Source: Streptomyces caelestis
GTDB taxonomy: Bacteria; Actinomycetota; Actinomycetes; Streptomycetales; Streptomycetaceae
DNA length: 64,000 nucleotides
NCBI RefSeq assembly: GCF_001279005.1
Contig: NZ_LGCN01000132.1
Location: 124,001 to 188,000, forward strand
Direction of reading: 5' to 3'
The position numbers and the translations under genes are program-made. Under the pieces are notes generated by a model that ran no database searches, had not been told where the DNA came from, and saw nothing but the letters and a program-made list of their open reading frames with translations. This document shows, piece after piece, positions 51,211-59,267 of this stretch (within the stretch, counting starts at the first letter, position 1; every line of letters begins with the position of its first letter).

Positions 51211-52410
51211 GTGCAGACCCTGACCAGCCGGTGCGTCGTCGTCGGCGGTGGCCCCGCGGGCATGATGGCGGGCCTGCTGCTCGCCCGGCAGGGCGTGGAC
51301 GTGACCGTCCTCGAGAAACACGGTGATTTTCTGCGGGACTTCCGCGGGGACACGGTGCACCCGTCGACCCTGCGGATCATCGAGGAACTGGGGATGATCG
51401 ACGAGTTCCTGCGGATCCCGCACAGCAAGGTCAGCACCATCACCGTGCAGACGCCCGCGGGCCCCACCGTCTTCGCCGACTTCGCGAGGATCCGCGGCAC
51501 CCACCCGTACATCGCGTTCATGCCGCAGTGGGACGTCCTCGACTTCCTCGCGCGCAAGGGCCGGGAACTGGACACGTTCCGGCTGCTCCAGAAGGCCGAG
51601 GCCACCGGGGTGGTCCGGGAGGGAGACCGGGTCCGCGGGGTGCGGGCCGTGACGCCGGACGGGCCCCTGGAGGTCCGGGCGGACCTCGTGCTCGCCGCCG
51701 ACGGCCGGCACTCCGCCATGCGCCGGTCCGTCGGGCTGCCCGTCTCGGCGTCCGCGGCGCCCATGGACGTGCTCTGGTTCCGGCTGAGCCGAGAGCCGGG
51801 CGAGACCATGAGCTTCCTGCACACGGGTCCCGGCTTCGTCCTGGTCACCATCGACCGCGGTGAGTACTGGCAGATCGCCTACGTCATCCCGCAGGGCGCC
51901 TACGAGACGGTCCGCGCGGAGGGCCTGGACCGGCTGCACGCCGACGTGGCCTCCGTGCACGGGCCGTTCGCCGCGCGGCTGGGCCGGGAGATCACCGACT
52001 GGGACCACGTGAAGCTGCTGAGCGTGCGCGTCGACAGGCTGCGCACCTGGCACCGGCCGGGGCTGCTGTGCATCGGCGACGCCGCCCACGCGATGTCGCC
52101 GGCGGGCGGGGTGGGCATCAACCTGGCCGTGCAGGACGCCGTGGCCGCCGCGCGGATGCTCGGTCCGGTGCTGCGTGCCGGCCGCACCCCCGACCGGCGC
52201 GAGCTGGCCGCGGTCCAGCGCCGCCGTTCCCTGCCGGTGCGGGCGGTGCAGACGGCCCAGGTGCACATGCTGGCCGACCTGTACCCCAAGGACCGCAGGA
52301 CCACGGTGGAACGCCCCCTGGCCGCCCGCGTCGTCCGCCGCTTCCCCTTCCTGACCCGCTGGACGGCCCAGTTCATCGGCGTCGGCCTGCGCCCGGAGCA
52401 CGTGGACTGA
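51211..52410 (+). CDS. FAD-dependent aromatic monooxygenase (PheA/TfdB-type)
   Basis: The GTG at 51211 follows ACAGGAGC. The 399 residues contain the dinucleotide fold VVGGGPAGMMAGLLLARQGVDVTVLEK (9-35), DFRGDTVHPSTLRIIEELG, the DG motif VLAADGRHSAMRR and the GD motif LLCIGDAAHAMSPAGGVGINLAVQDA. This is a class A flavoprotein hydroxylase using NAD(P)H and oxygen. Relatives hydroxylate polyketides or inactivate tetracycline and rifampicin. Encoded with an exporter and TetR, it could be tailoring or self-protective. No thioredoxin-like C-terminal domain is present, so it is the short type. Confidence 0.88.
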   Translation: MQTLTSRCVVVGGGPAGMMAGLLLARQGVDVTVLEKHGDFLRDFRGDTVHPSTLRIIEELGMIDEFLRIPHSKVSTITVQTPAGPTVFADFARIRGTHPYIAFMPQWDVLDFLARKGRELDTFRLLQKAEATGVVREGDRVRGVRAVTPDGPLEVRADLVLAADGRHSAMRRSVGLPVSASAAPMDVLWFRLSREPGETMSFLHTGPGFVLVTIDRGEYWQIAYVIPQGAYETVRAEGLDRLHADVASVHGPFAARLGREITDWDHVKLLSVRVDRLRTWHRPGLLCIGDAAHAMSPAGGVGINLAVQDAVAAARMLGPVLRAGRTPDRRELAAVQRRRSLPVRAVQTAQVHMLADLYPKDRRTTVERPLAARVVRRFPFLTRWTAQFIGVGLRPEHVD

Positions 52411-52584
52411 CGCGGTGCGGGGTGTCGGACGGCCAGGGGCGCCGCCGGGGAGGGAGTCGACGGGCAGGGGCGCGAGCGGCCGCCTCGGCGGTGCCGGCGG
52501 TGCGGCCGGACGGACCGGGGCACGGGCCGGGCACGAGCGTCCGCGACGACGGCCTCGCCGGGCGTGGGGGGCCGGACACGCCGT

Positions 52585-52626
52585 GCGGTCCCGTGGGCCG
52601 GCCGCGGGGCCGGTCCACGGGACCGC
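52585..52626. terminator. Bidirectional terminator between monooxygenase and TetR genes
   Basis: GCGGTCCCGTGG and CCACGGGACCGC form a perfect 12-bp outer stem, with an inner CCGGCC/GGCCGG stem. It abuts the TetR stop codon. Confidence 0.75.
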
Positions 52627-52627
52627 C

Positions 52628-53215
52628 TCAGGCGCGGATCGACGGCCAGACGACGTCCAGGACCCGGTCGGCCCAGTCGGACGGCGGGGTGCCCTGGGTG
52701 ACGGAGCGGGCTATGTAGGAGCCCGCCAGCATGCTCACCACCGTCTCGTGGTCCACGCCGGCCCGCAGTTCCCCCTCCGCCTCCCCCGCGCGCAGCGTTC
52801 CGAGCATGACGTCCAGGCGGGGACGCAGAATGGTCTCGCGGAAGGCGCGGGTGAATTCCGGGTCCTCGTCGCCGTGCAATACCGCGGCGAGGGCCCGCAG
52901 CCCCACCACGTCCTCGAGACCGCGCCTGAATTGCTCAAGCAAATTCAGTAGTCTTTCCCGGACCGGGATTCCCACCGGCGGCTCGGGAATGTCCTCCACG
53001 AAGGCCAGGGAGGAACGCAGCAGCTCGTAACGGTTCCTGTAACGCCGGTAGATCGTGGTCTTCGCGACCCCGGAACGCTGGGCCACGGCCTCCACGGTGA
53101 CTCCCGTCGGCCCTCTCTCCCGCAACAACGCGAGTGCCGCGAGGACGATCTCCCTGGACACTTCCGCACTGCGCGGCCTTCCCGGAGCCGACCGCGTTTT
53201 TTCTCCCTGAACCAT
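52628..53215 (-). CDS. TetR-family transcriptional regulator
   Basis: The 195-residue protein has the N-terminal HTH VSREIVLAALALLRERGPTGVTVEAVAQRSGVAKTTIYRRYRNRYELLRSSL (about 19-68) and a C-terminal TetR_C-like ligand domain. It is likely to bind the 46-bp palindrome ahead of the exporter and be released by a pathway product. It is the last gene of the minus-strand polyketide series, 19 bp after the acyltransferase stop, so it may be read through from the cluster. TATAAT lies seven bases before its ATG, so it could also be expressed as a leaderless mRNA. Confidence 0.9.
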   Translation of the reverse strand: MVQGEKTRSAPGRPRSAEVSREIVLAALALLRERGPTGVTVEAVAQRSGVAKTTIYRRYRNRYELLRSSLAFVEDIPEPPVGIPVRERLLNLLEQFRRGLEDVVGLRALAAVLHGDEDPEFTRAFRETILRPRLDVMLGTLRAGEAEGELRAGVDHETVVSMLAGSYIARSVTQGTPPSDWADRVLDVVWPSIRA

Positions 53216-53222
53216 TCCGCGG

Positions 53223-53228
53223 ATTATA
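53223..53228 (-). promoter_or_regulatory. Consensus -10 (TATAAT) for a leaderless tetR transcript
   Basis: On the minus strand TATAAT is followed by CCGCGGA and then the ATG, the distance expected if transcription starts at the start codon. No clear -35 is present and there is no ribosome site. Confidence 0.45.
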
Positions 53229-53234
53229 ACTGCG

Positions 53235-54506
53235 TCAAGGGGCCGGACGGACCCCCGCGCCGACCGCGGACCGGCTCACCGGCGTCCCGGCCGTGTACAG
53301 CCGGCCGAGGGCGTCCAGCATCGTCCCCGTGCCGTCGGTACTGCGGCCCAGCGACGCCGGCCAGGAACGTCCGCCGCCCGGCAGACAGCGGGCGCCGAGC
53401 CCCACCAGCGCCCGTCCCGGCCCGAGTTCCAGGAAGGCGCGCACCCCCATCGCGTCCACCGCGCGGATCGCGTCCAGGAAGCGCACCGGACCGCGCATGT
53501 GCCGCCCCCAGTACGCCGGGGTGAGCTGTCCGGCCTCCACGGGCCGCCCGGTGACGGTGGAGACGAAGGGCACGCGGGGAGCACCGGGGCGCACCCCCTT
53601 CGCGGCGGCGGTCAGTTCGCCGAGCGCCGGTTCCTGGAGCGGCGAGTGCAGGCCCGCCGGCACCGGGAGCCTGCTGACCCGGGTTCCCGAGGCGCCCAGC
53701 CGCTCCGTGATCCGGTCCAGGGTGGCGGCCCGCCCCGACAGCGACACCTCCCCCGGTGAGATGACCGCCGCGATCCCCACCGTCGGCTCGAAGTCCCCGA
53801 GCACGTCGAGTGCGGTGTGCTCGTCCAGGGCGACGACCGCCATCGCGCCGTCCGTGACCCGCTCCGCCAGGGTGATCTCCGTGCCGAGCAGCCGTACCGC
53901 GTCCTCCATCCGGAGCGCGCCCGCGCAGGCGGCGGCCGCGTACTCGCCGGAGCTGAAGCCGAGCACCGCCGCGGGCTCGACGCCCCTGCTGCGCCACAGC
54001 TCGGCGAGGGCCGTGCTCACGCAGAAGGTGCCGAGCGCGCCGTGTGCCGTCCGGTGCACGACGTGGGGCTCCGCGTCGGGGTGGAGAAGCCGCTGCAACG
54101 GCGTCGAGACGAACGGCCGGGCCGCCTCCGCGCAGCGGTCGAACGTCTCCCGGTACACCCGCTCGGTGCGGTACAGCCCCTGCCCCATGCCCGCGAACTG
54201 CGCGCCCTGGCCGCTGAAGAGGAACGCGACGCGCGCGTCCCTCCCGGCGACCCCGGTGCGCACCTCGCGGACCGTCTCCCCGGCCAGGTGGGCGTCGAGG
54301 CGGGCGGCGACCTCCTCGGCGGTGCGTCCGGTGACGCTCAGCCGGTGGGCGGCGTGCGGGCCGTCGGCGGCGCGTGCGCACACCTCCGGCAGCGAAGGGC
54401 CGCCGGGCCGCGTCAGCCGGGCCGCGGTGTCACGTGCGAGGCCGGCCAGCTCCTCGGCGCCGGGAGCGGACAGGAGGAGCAGGCGGGTGCCGTGGTCCGC
54501 GTTCAT
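53235..54506 (-). CDS. Stand-alone acyltransferase (malonyl-CoA:ACP transacylase-like, PKS AT type)
   Basis: The 423 residues resemble a type I PKS AT domain with its linker. FLFSGQGAQFAGMGQGLY (96-112) is the GQGAQ motif. The nucleophile region is GFSSGEYAAA with Ser185; the usual GHSxGE His is Phe184. AGLHSPLQEP supplies the catalytic His. LRMEDAVRLLGTEI and RHMRGPVRFLDAIR are family features. It should load a starter or extender acyl group on the cluster ACP. Its start overlaps the cyclase stop (ATGA). ZhuC in R1128 and FdmG-type ATs are comparable stand-alone enzymes of type II systems with unusual starters. Confidence 0.88.
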   Translation of the reverse strand: MNADHGTRLLLLSAPGAEELAGLARDTAARLTRPGGPSLPEVCARAADGPHAAHRLSVTGRTAEEVAARLDAHLAGETVREVRTGVAGRDARVAFLFSGQGAQFAGMGQGLYRTERVYRETFDRCAEAARPFVSTPLQRLLHPDAEPHVVHRTAHGALGTFCVSTALAELWRSRGVEPAAVLGFSSGEYAAAACAGALRMEDAVRLLGTEITLAERVTDGAMAVVALDEHTALDVLGDFEPTVGIAAVISPGEVSLSGRAATLDRITERLGASGTRVSRLPVPAGLHSPLQEPALGELTAAAKGVRPGAPRVPFVSTVTGRPVEAGQLTPAYWGRHMRGPVRFLDAIRAVDAMGVRAFLELGPGRALVGLGARCLPGGGRSWPASLGRSTDGTGTMLDALGRLYTAGTPVSRSAVGAGVRPAP

Positions 54507-55342
54507 GGCCGCCGCTCCGTCCCCGGCTCCTCACCCGCGCGGTCCGTCTCGGCCACCGCCCGGCACCAGGCCGCGCCCGCGTCGGCCAGGGCCACGGGGA
54601 AGGCCGTGAAGGTGAAGGGTCCCTCGGGGATCTCCCGGAGCCGGGCGAGCCCTTCGATCTGCACGAACTCCCTGCGCCTGCCGTGCATGTGGGCGGGCCA
54701 CAGGACATCGCGGTCCCCCGAGGAGTAGTAGCGCTCGACCATGTCCCGGGGAGGCCCGTCGAAGCTCCAGCAGTCCGTGCCGAGGACCTTCACACCGAGG
54801 TCCAGCAGGTGGTCGACGGCCCCGGGGGTGATCGCCGTGGACCGCGTGTGGTACTCGGGCGTGCCCAGACGCAGATCGGAATCGGTGCGGAAGAGCACCA
54901 CGGTTCCGGGCCCGACGCGTGCGCCGGAGTCCGCCAGCGCCTCCTTGGCGTCGGCCGCGGTCACCTTGTCCCCGCAGGCCCGGACGTCCAGCACGACCCC
55001 GGGTCCGCGGAACCACTCCAGGGGCAGGTCCATGACCTTCCTGGCGGGGCGCCCCTCGCACTCGGGCCCGTAGTGGAAGGGCGCGTCCACGTGCGTGCCC
55101 TGGTGCACGGACATGCGGTAGAACTCGTTGGACAGGAAGCAGCCGTCCGGCAGGTCGTGGGGGCGCAGCCGGCGGCGGCCGGTCAGCCACCGCCAGTGGT
55201 TGACCAGCCGGTCCCTGCGGCTGTCGCCGGGCAACGCCCGTATGCGGCGGGAGAGGTGGCGGATGCCGTCCCGGTGGAGCCACTGCTCGAACTCGACCCC
55301 GGGGGCGCGGCGGCTGACGGGGATGCTCAGGTCGACGTACAC
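54503..55342 (-). CDS. Cyclase family protein (kynurenine formamidase-like fold)
   Basis: The GTG at 55342 has GAGGAG eight bases upstream. The 279-residue protein shows YVDLSIPVS at the start, HQGTHVDAPFHY (the HxGTHxDxPxH metal motif, about 78-89), VLFRTDSD and KVLGTDCWSFDG. These are the signatures of the cyclase/formamidase (PF04199) family, used in type II PKS pathways as polyketide cyclases (TcmI-independent type) and elsewhere as amidohydrolases. Its place inside the polyketide operon supports ring closure. It overlaps the acyltransferase start by four bases. Confidence 0.85.
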   Translation of the reverse strand: MYVDLSIPVSRRAPGVEFEQWLHRDGIRHLSRRIRALPGDSRRDRLVNHWRWLTGRRRLRPHDLPDGCFLSNEFYRMSVHQGTHVDAPFHYGPECEGRPARKVMDLPLEWFRGPGVVLDVRACGDKVTAADAKEALADSGARVGPGTVVLFRTDSDLRLGTPEYHTRSTAITPGAVDHLLDLGVKVLGTDCWSFDGPPRDMVERYYSSGDRDVLWPAHMHGRRREFVQIEGLARLREIPEGPFTFTAFPVALADAGAAWCRAVAETDRAGEEPGTERRP

Positions 55343-55351
55343 GACTACTCC

Positions 55352-55380
55352 TCACTCAGTGCGTGTCACTCAGTGCGTGC
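55352..55380. repeat. 14-bp direct repeat spanning the ICMT stop codon
   Basis: TCACTCAGTGCGTG occurs twice, one base apart, between the methyltransferase 3' end and the cyclase start. Confidence 0.75.
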
Positions 55381-55888
55381 GCCGGTGCGCGGCCCGGCGG
55401 CCGGTGGTCCTCGCGGTGCCGGGGATCCACCCGGGCACCGCGCGCCGGTAGGCGGCGTACTGCTCCCCGAAGGCCGCCCGCAGTCCCGGCTCCTCGATCC
55501 GGACGGTGGTCACGCAGGACACGGTCAGGACGAACGCGGCCCAGACCAGGACGGCCGTCGCGGACCACAGCAGGGCCTCACCGGCCAGGAGCAGGGTCAT
55601 CCCGGCGGCCATGGGGTTCCGGATCACCCCGTACCAGCCCGACCGGACCAGTCGCTCGGGCGGGCGGTCGCCCAGGGGGGTGGGCTGGCGCAGGTAGACG
55701 CGGTCCACGGCGTCCGCGGTCATCCAGGCGCCGAGCAGGGCCAGGACGAGCCCGGCGGTCGCACGGAGCCCGTCCGCGCCCGGCGGCGGGGGGCCCGGCA
55801 GCCACAGGCCGAGCGCCGCGGGGACCGCGCCGGCCACCACGAGGGGGATCAGCAGGGGTTCCGCGCGCAGGGTCCGTGGGCGGTTCAC
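55370..55888 (-). CDS. Isoprenylcysteine carboxyl methyltransferase (ICMT/PEMT) family membrane methyltransferase
   Basis: The GTG at 55888 overlaps the stop of the upstream kinase gene (GTGA), giving 172 residues. There are about four hydrophobic helices (LLIPLVVAGAVPAALGLWL, LVLALLGAWMTADAV, LLLAGEALLWSATAVLVWAAFVLTV). RSGWYGVIRNPMAAGMTLLLAGEAL and RIEEPGLRAAFGEQYAAYRRAVPGWIPG are the ICMT/phospholipid methyltransferase signature. It transfers methyl from SAM at the membrane. In this operon it may methylate a lipophilic polyketide intermediate. Third methyltransferase of the cluster. Confidence 0.85.
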   Translation of the reverse strand: MNRPRTLRAEPLLIPLVVAGAVPAALGLWLPGPPPPGADGLRATAGLVLALLGAWMTADAVDRVYLRQPTPLGDRPPERLVRSGWYGVIRNPMAAGMTLLLAGEALLWSATAVLVWAAFVLTVSCVTTVRIEEPGLRAAFGEQYAAYRRAVPGWIPGTARTTGRRAAHRRTH

Positions 55889-56868
55889 GGCAGGCTCCCG
55901 AGCACGGGGGCGAGGGCGGTCGCCGCACGTTCCCCGTAGGTGCCGCGCAGCCGGGCCGCCAGCGAGCGGGCGCTCACCGTGTACTCCTGGGTGCCGACCG
56001 ACTCCAGGGCGAAGGAGGCGAGGACGCAGCCCAGCCGGGCCGCCGCCTCGACCGGGACGCCCCGGGCGACGGCGGCGAGCATCCCGGCGCGCAGCGCGTC
56101 GCCCGCGCCGGTCGGTTCGACGGCCGTGACGTCGGGGACGGCGGGCACCACGACCGGCTCGTGGCCGGAGCGCTCGACGAGCACCCCGGCGGCGCCGAGC
56201 GTGGTCACCCAGGTCCCGACCCGTTCCAGGATGCTCCGGGCGGTCCAGCCGGTGCTCTCCTGGAGCAGCGCCGACTCGTACTCGTTGGTGAACAGCCAGC
56301 GGGCGTCCGTCAGCAGGAACTGCGCGTCCGCGCGGTTCAGGCGGGCGATCTGCTGCGAGGGGTCGGCGATGAACGGCAGTGCGGCGGTGCGGCACTCCTC
56401 GGTGTGCCGGAGCATCGCCGCCGGGTCGTTCGGCGAGACGACCACGAGGTCGAGCGGCCCGGCCCGCTCGGCCACCTCGTGCAGCGAGATGGTGCAGGCC
56501 GCCGCCATGGCCCCGGGGTGGAAGGCGCCGATCTGGTTGTGGTCGGCGTCGGTCGTGCAGACGAACCGTGCCGTGTGCCCGCCGGGCACGACGAGCACGG
56601 AGTCGGTGTCGACGCCGTGCTGCTTCAGCCACACCTGGTAGTCGGTGAAGTCGGGCCCGACCGCGCCCACGAGCAGGGGCGTCAGGCCCAGGCGGCCGAG
56701 GCCCAGGGCGATGTTGGCGGCGACCCCGCCGCGCCGGATCTCCAGCCGGTCGCACAGGAACGACAGGGAGACGCTGTGCAGCCGGTCGGGCACCAGTTGT
56801 TCGGTGAAGCGGCCCGGGAAGAACATGAGGTGGTCCACCGCGATGGACCCGGTGACGGCGATGCGCAC
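55885..56868 (-). CDS. adoK: Adenosine kinase (PfkB family, AdoK-like)
   Basis: The 327-residue protein follows Mycobacterium tuberculosis AdoK closely along its length: IAVTGSIAVDHLMFFPGRFTEQL, VSLSFL, RRGGVAANIALGLGRLG, HTARFVCTTDAD, HTEECR, IADPSQQIARL, WLFTNEYE and EPTGAGDALRAG with the catalytic Asp of the PfkB family. It phosphorylates adenosine to AMP. In a cluster with several SAM-dependent methyltransferases and a SAM synthetase, it removes adenosine formed from S-adenosylhomocysteine and so relieves inhibition. An S-adenosylhomocysteine hydrolase gene was not found in the window and may lie further right. Confidence 0.9.
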   Translation of the reverse strand: MRIAVTGSIAVDHLMFFPGRFTEQLVPDRLHSVSLSFLCDRLEIRRGGVAANIALGLGRLGLTPLLVGAVGPDFTDYQVWLKQHGVDTDSVLVVPGGHTARFVCTTDADHNQIGAFHPGAMAAACTISLHEVAERAGPLDLVVVSPNDPAAMLRHTEECRTAALPFIADPSQQIARLNRADAQFLLTDARWLFTNEYESALLQESTGWTARSILERVGTWVTTLGAAGVLVERSGHEPVVVPAVPDVTAVEPTGAGDALRAGMLAAVARGVPVEAAARLGCVLASFALESVGTQEYTVSARSLAARLRGTYGERAATALAPVLGSLP

Positions 56869-56902
56869 CCTGGAGCCTCCTGAGGGGTTGCGGCGGTGCG
56901 GG

Positions 56903-58102
56903 TCAGACCCCGGCGGCCTGCCGGAGTTTGTCGGCCCGGTCGGTGACCTCCCAGGTGAATTCCGGGCCGGTGCGGCCGAAGTGCCCGTAGGCGGCGGTCC
57001 GGGAGTAGATCGGGCGCAGCAGGTCCAGATCGCGTACCAGGGCCCCCGGCCGCAGGTCGAACACCTCGGTGACGGCGCGCTGGACGGTGGCGACCGGCAC
57101 GGTCTCGGTGCCGAAGCACTCCGTGAACAGGCCGACGGGGCGGGCGGCGCCGATGGCGTAGGCGACCTGCACCTCGCAGCGCGAGGCCAGGCCGGCCGCC
57201 ACCACGTTCTTGGCGACCCAGCGCATCGCGTACGCCGCCGAGCGGTCCACCTTGGACGGGTCCTTGCCGGAGAAGGCGCCGCCGCCGTGCCGGGCCGTGC
57301 CGCCGTAGGTGTCGACGATGATCTTCCGGCCGGTGACGCCCGCGTCGCCCATCGGGCCGCCGACCTCGAAGCGGCCGGTCGGATTGACCAGCAGCCGCAC
57401 CCCGGAGACGTCCAGGACGCCGGCCAGCGCGTGGAGTTCGGGAGCGAGGACGTGGGTGCGCAGGTCGGGGGCGAGGAGCGTGTCCAGGTCGATGTCGCGG
57501 GCGTGCTGGCTGGAGATGACGACCGTGTCCAGCCGGACCGGGCGGTCGCCGTCGTACTCGACGGTGACCTGGGTCTTGCCGTCCGGGCGCAGGTAGGGGA
57601 CCGTGCCGTCCTTGCGCACGTCGGACAGGCGCCTGGACAGCCGGTGGGCGAGGGTGATGGGCAGCGGCATCAGTTCCGGCGTCTCGTCGCAGGCGAAGCC
57701 GAACATCAGCCCCTGGTCGCCGGCGCCGAGCCGGTCCAATGCGTCCGCGTGTCCCTCGATCCGCGACTCGTAGGCGTCCGACACGCCCCGGTCGATGTCG
57801 GGCGACTGCCGGCCGAGGGAGACGCTCACCCCGCAGCTCGCGCCGTCGAACCCCTTGGCGGAGGAGTCGTAGCCGATGGCGAGGATCCGTTCCCGGGCCA
57901 CGGCGGCGACGTCGATCACGGCGCGGCTGGACACCTCGCCGGCGATGTGCACCTGACCGGTGGTCACGAGGGTCTCCACGGCCACCCGGGCGTCGCGGTC
58001 CCGGGCGAGCAGGGCGTCCAGGACCGCGTCGCTGATCTGGTCTGCGATCTTGTCGGGGTGTCCCTCGGTGACCGACTCCGACGTGAACAGGCGCCGGGTC
58101 AC
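56903..58102 (-). CDS. metK: S-adenosylmethionine synthetase, cluster-borne copy
   Basis: The GTG at 58102 overlaps the stop of the cyclase/aromatase gene (GTGA), giving 399 residues, full length for MetK. Signatures include [49 protein letters not shown], and [34 protein letters not shown]. It makes SAM from methionine and ATP. Streptomycetes have a housekeeping metK elsewhere, so this looks like a pathway-specific supply gene. Start codon and length agree with the family start ([10 protein letters not shown]). Confidence 0.95.
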   Translation of the reverse strand: MTRRLFTSESVTEGHPDKIADQISDAVLDALLARDRDARVAVETLVTTGQVHIAGEVSSRAVIDVAAVARERILAIGYDSSAKGFDGASCGVSVSLGRQSPDIDRGVSDAYESRIEGHADALDRLGAGDQGLMFGFACDETPELMPLPITLAHRLSRRLSDVRKDGTVPYLRPDGKTQVTVEYDGDRPVRLDTVVISSQHARDIDLDTLLAPDLRTHVLAPELHALAGVLDVSGVRLLVNPTGRFEVGGPMGDAGVTGRKIIVDTYGGTARHGGGAFSGKDPSKVDRSAAYAMRWVAKNVVAAGLASRCEVQVAYAIGAARPVGLFTECFGTETVPVATVQRAVTEVFDLRPGALVRDLDLLRPIYSRTAAYGHFGRTGPEFTWEVTDRADKLRQAAGV

Positions 58103-58551
58103 GGCCGTACGGCCCCGGACTCGATCTTCCGCTTGATGCCGGCCTGGTTGTGGCGGGTGTGGACGTTCATCCGCTCCAGGACGGTCTCCAGCGGCACCTC
58201 GAACTTCTCGTCGAGTTCGAAGTCCTGGACCCAGGTCATCAGCGTGCCCTCCGGGACCTGCTGGTAGGTCCACCTCAGGTGCATGTACCGGAACGGGTAC
58301 AGCGGGTCCCGCCGCTCGGCGACCGCGACGAGTTCGCGGTGGTCCAGGATGCGCCAGGAACGCCAGCTCGCGCCCTCGGCGTTGGTGAGCTCGAAGACGA
58401 TCTCGCTCCAGCGGCCCTCGCGCTCCTGGGAGACGACCTTGGCGTTGCTGTACTCGTCGAAGATCTCCGACCAGCGGGCGATGTCGTTGGTGACGTCGAA
58501 CACGTGCCCGGCGTCGGCCTCGATGACGATGCTGTTCTCGATGCGCGGCAC
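58099..58551 (-). CDS. Type II polyketide aromatase/cyclase (SRPBCC, TcmN/WhiE-like)
   Basis: The 150 residues form one START/SRPBCC domain: [39 protein letters not shown], then [52 protein letters not shown]. The DIARWPEIF-type segment and the WTY/PxGT motif are typical of monodomain aromatase/cyclases that guide the first ring closure of the nascent poly-beta-ketone. It begins 4 bases after the ACP gene stop and overlaps metK. Confidence 0.92.
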   Translation of the reverse strand: MPRIENSIVIEADAGHVFDVTNDIARWSEIFDEYSNAKVVSQEREGRWSEIVFELTNAEGASWRSWRILDHRELVAVAERRDPLYPFRYMHLRWTYQQVPEGTLMTWVQDFELDEKFEVPLETVLERMNVHTRHNQAGIKRKIESGAVRP

Positions 58552-58555
58552 GGTC

Positions 58556-58804
58556 TCATCCCCTTCCCGCGGCGGCCGGGAGCAGGCGCGTCACGCAGGC
58601 CACGAGATCGCCGAAGGTGGTGAACCCGCCCTCGGCCTCGGCGTCGATGTCGATTCCGAAGTGCTGTTCCAGGGCGACGAGGATCTCCACCAGTTCGGTC
58701 GAGTCGATGTCGAGGTCGCGGCCGAGGTCCCGGCCGTCCTCGAGGTCCTCGGCGTCGAACCCGATGCCCCGCAGGACGTCGACCACTTCTTCCCTAACGT
58801 TCAT
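58556..58804 (-). CDS. Acyl carrier protein
   Basis: I start at ATG 58804 (82 residues); AAGGAG lies 12 bases before it and an in-frame GTG at 58825 would add seven residues. The phosphopantetheine site is DLDIDSTELVEI with Ser35, in an acidic helix context typical of type II PKS ACPs. Single ACP of the cluster; growing chains are carried between KS/CLF, AT and cyclases. Confidence 0.93.
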   Translation of the reverse strand: MNVREEVVDVLRGIGFDAEDLEDGRDLGRDLDIDSTELVEILVALEQHFGIDIDAEAEGGFTTFGDLVACVTRLLPAAAGRG

Positions 58805-58841
58805 CCGGCTCACTGACTCCTTCACTCGTTCTCGTCGCGTC

Positions 58842-59267
58842 TCACACGGCCACGGCGATGGCCACGGCGACGCCCGCCTCGTGCGTGATGCTCAGGTGCA
58901 GGCGGCTGAGCCCGGCGTTCTCGAACGCCCGCGCCGCCCGCCCGGTCAGCCGGGGTGCCGGCGCCCCGGACGGTTCCCGGCCGATCTCCACGTCCCGCCA
59001 CGCGCAGCCCGCGCCGTGTCCGCCGAGGGTCTTGCGCACGGCCTCCTTGGCCGCCACCCGGCCGGCCAGGCAGGCGGCGCGGTGGTGCGCCGACGCCCCC
59101 TGGCACAACGCCTGTTCGGCCGGGGTGAGCAGCCGGTCGAGCATCGGCTGCCCGCGCCGCTCCAGCATGGCGCGCAGCCGGCCGATGCCGACCACGTCGA
59201 TGCCCACCGCCCGCACACCCGGTACGTCCGGGACACCCGGCACGTCCGGGACATCGGGTCCGGTCAA
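58842..59267 (-). CDS. acpS: Holo-ACP synthase (AcpS-type phosphopantetheinyl transferase)
   Basis: Core motifs: VGIDVVGIGRLRAML with the metal Asp, RRGQPMLDRLLTPAEQALC, LAGRVAAKEAVRKTLGG (WxxKEA-like) and LSITHEAGVAVA. It transfers phosphopantetheine from CoA to the ACP serine. The start is unclear: TTG 59267 overlaps the CLF stop (TTGA) and gives 141 residues with a VPDVPGVPDVPG leader, while the GTG just before RAVGIDVV (about 59219) would remove the repeat. A dedicated PPTase inside a type II cluster is uncommon but has precedent in resistomycin. Confidence 0.88.
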   Translation of the reverse strand: MTGPDVPDVPGVPDVPGVRAVGIDVVGIGRLRAMLERRGQPMLDRLLTPAEQALCQGASAHHRAACLAGRVAAKEAVRKTLGGHGAGCAWRDVEIGREPSGAPAPRLTGRAARAFENAGLSRLHLSITHEAGVAVAIAVAV

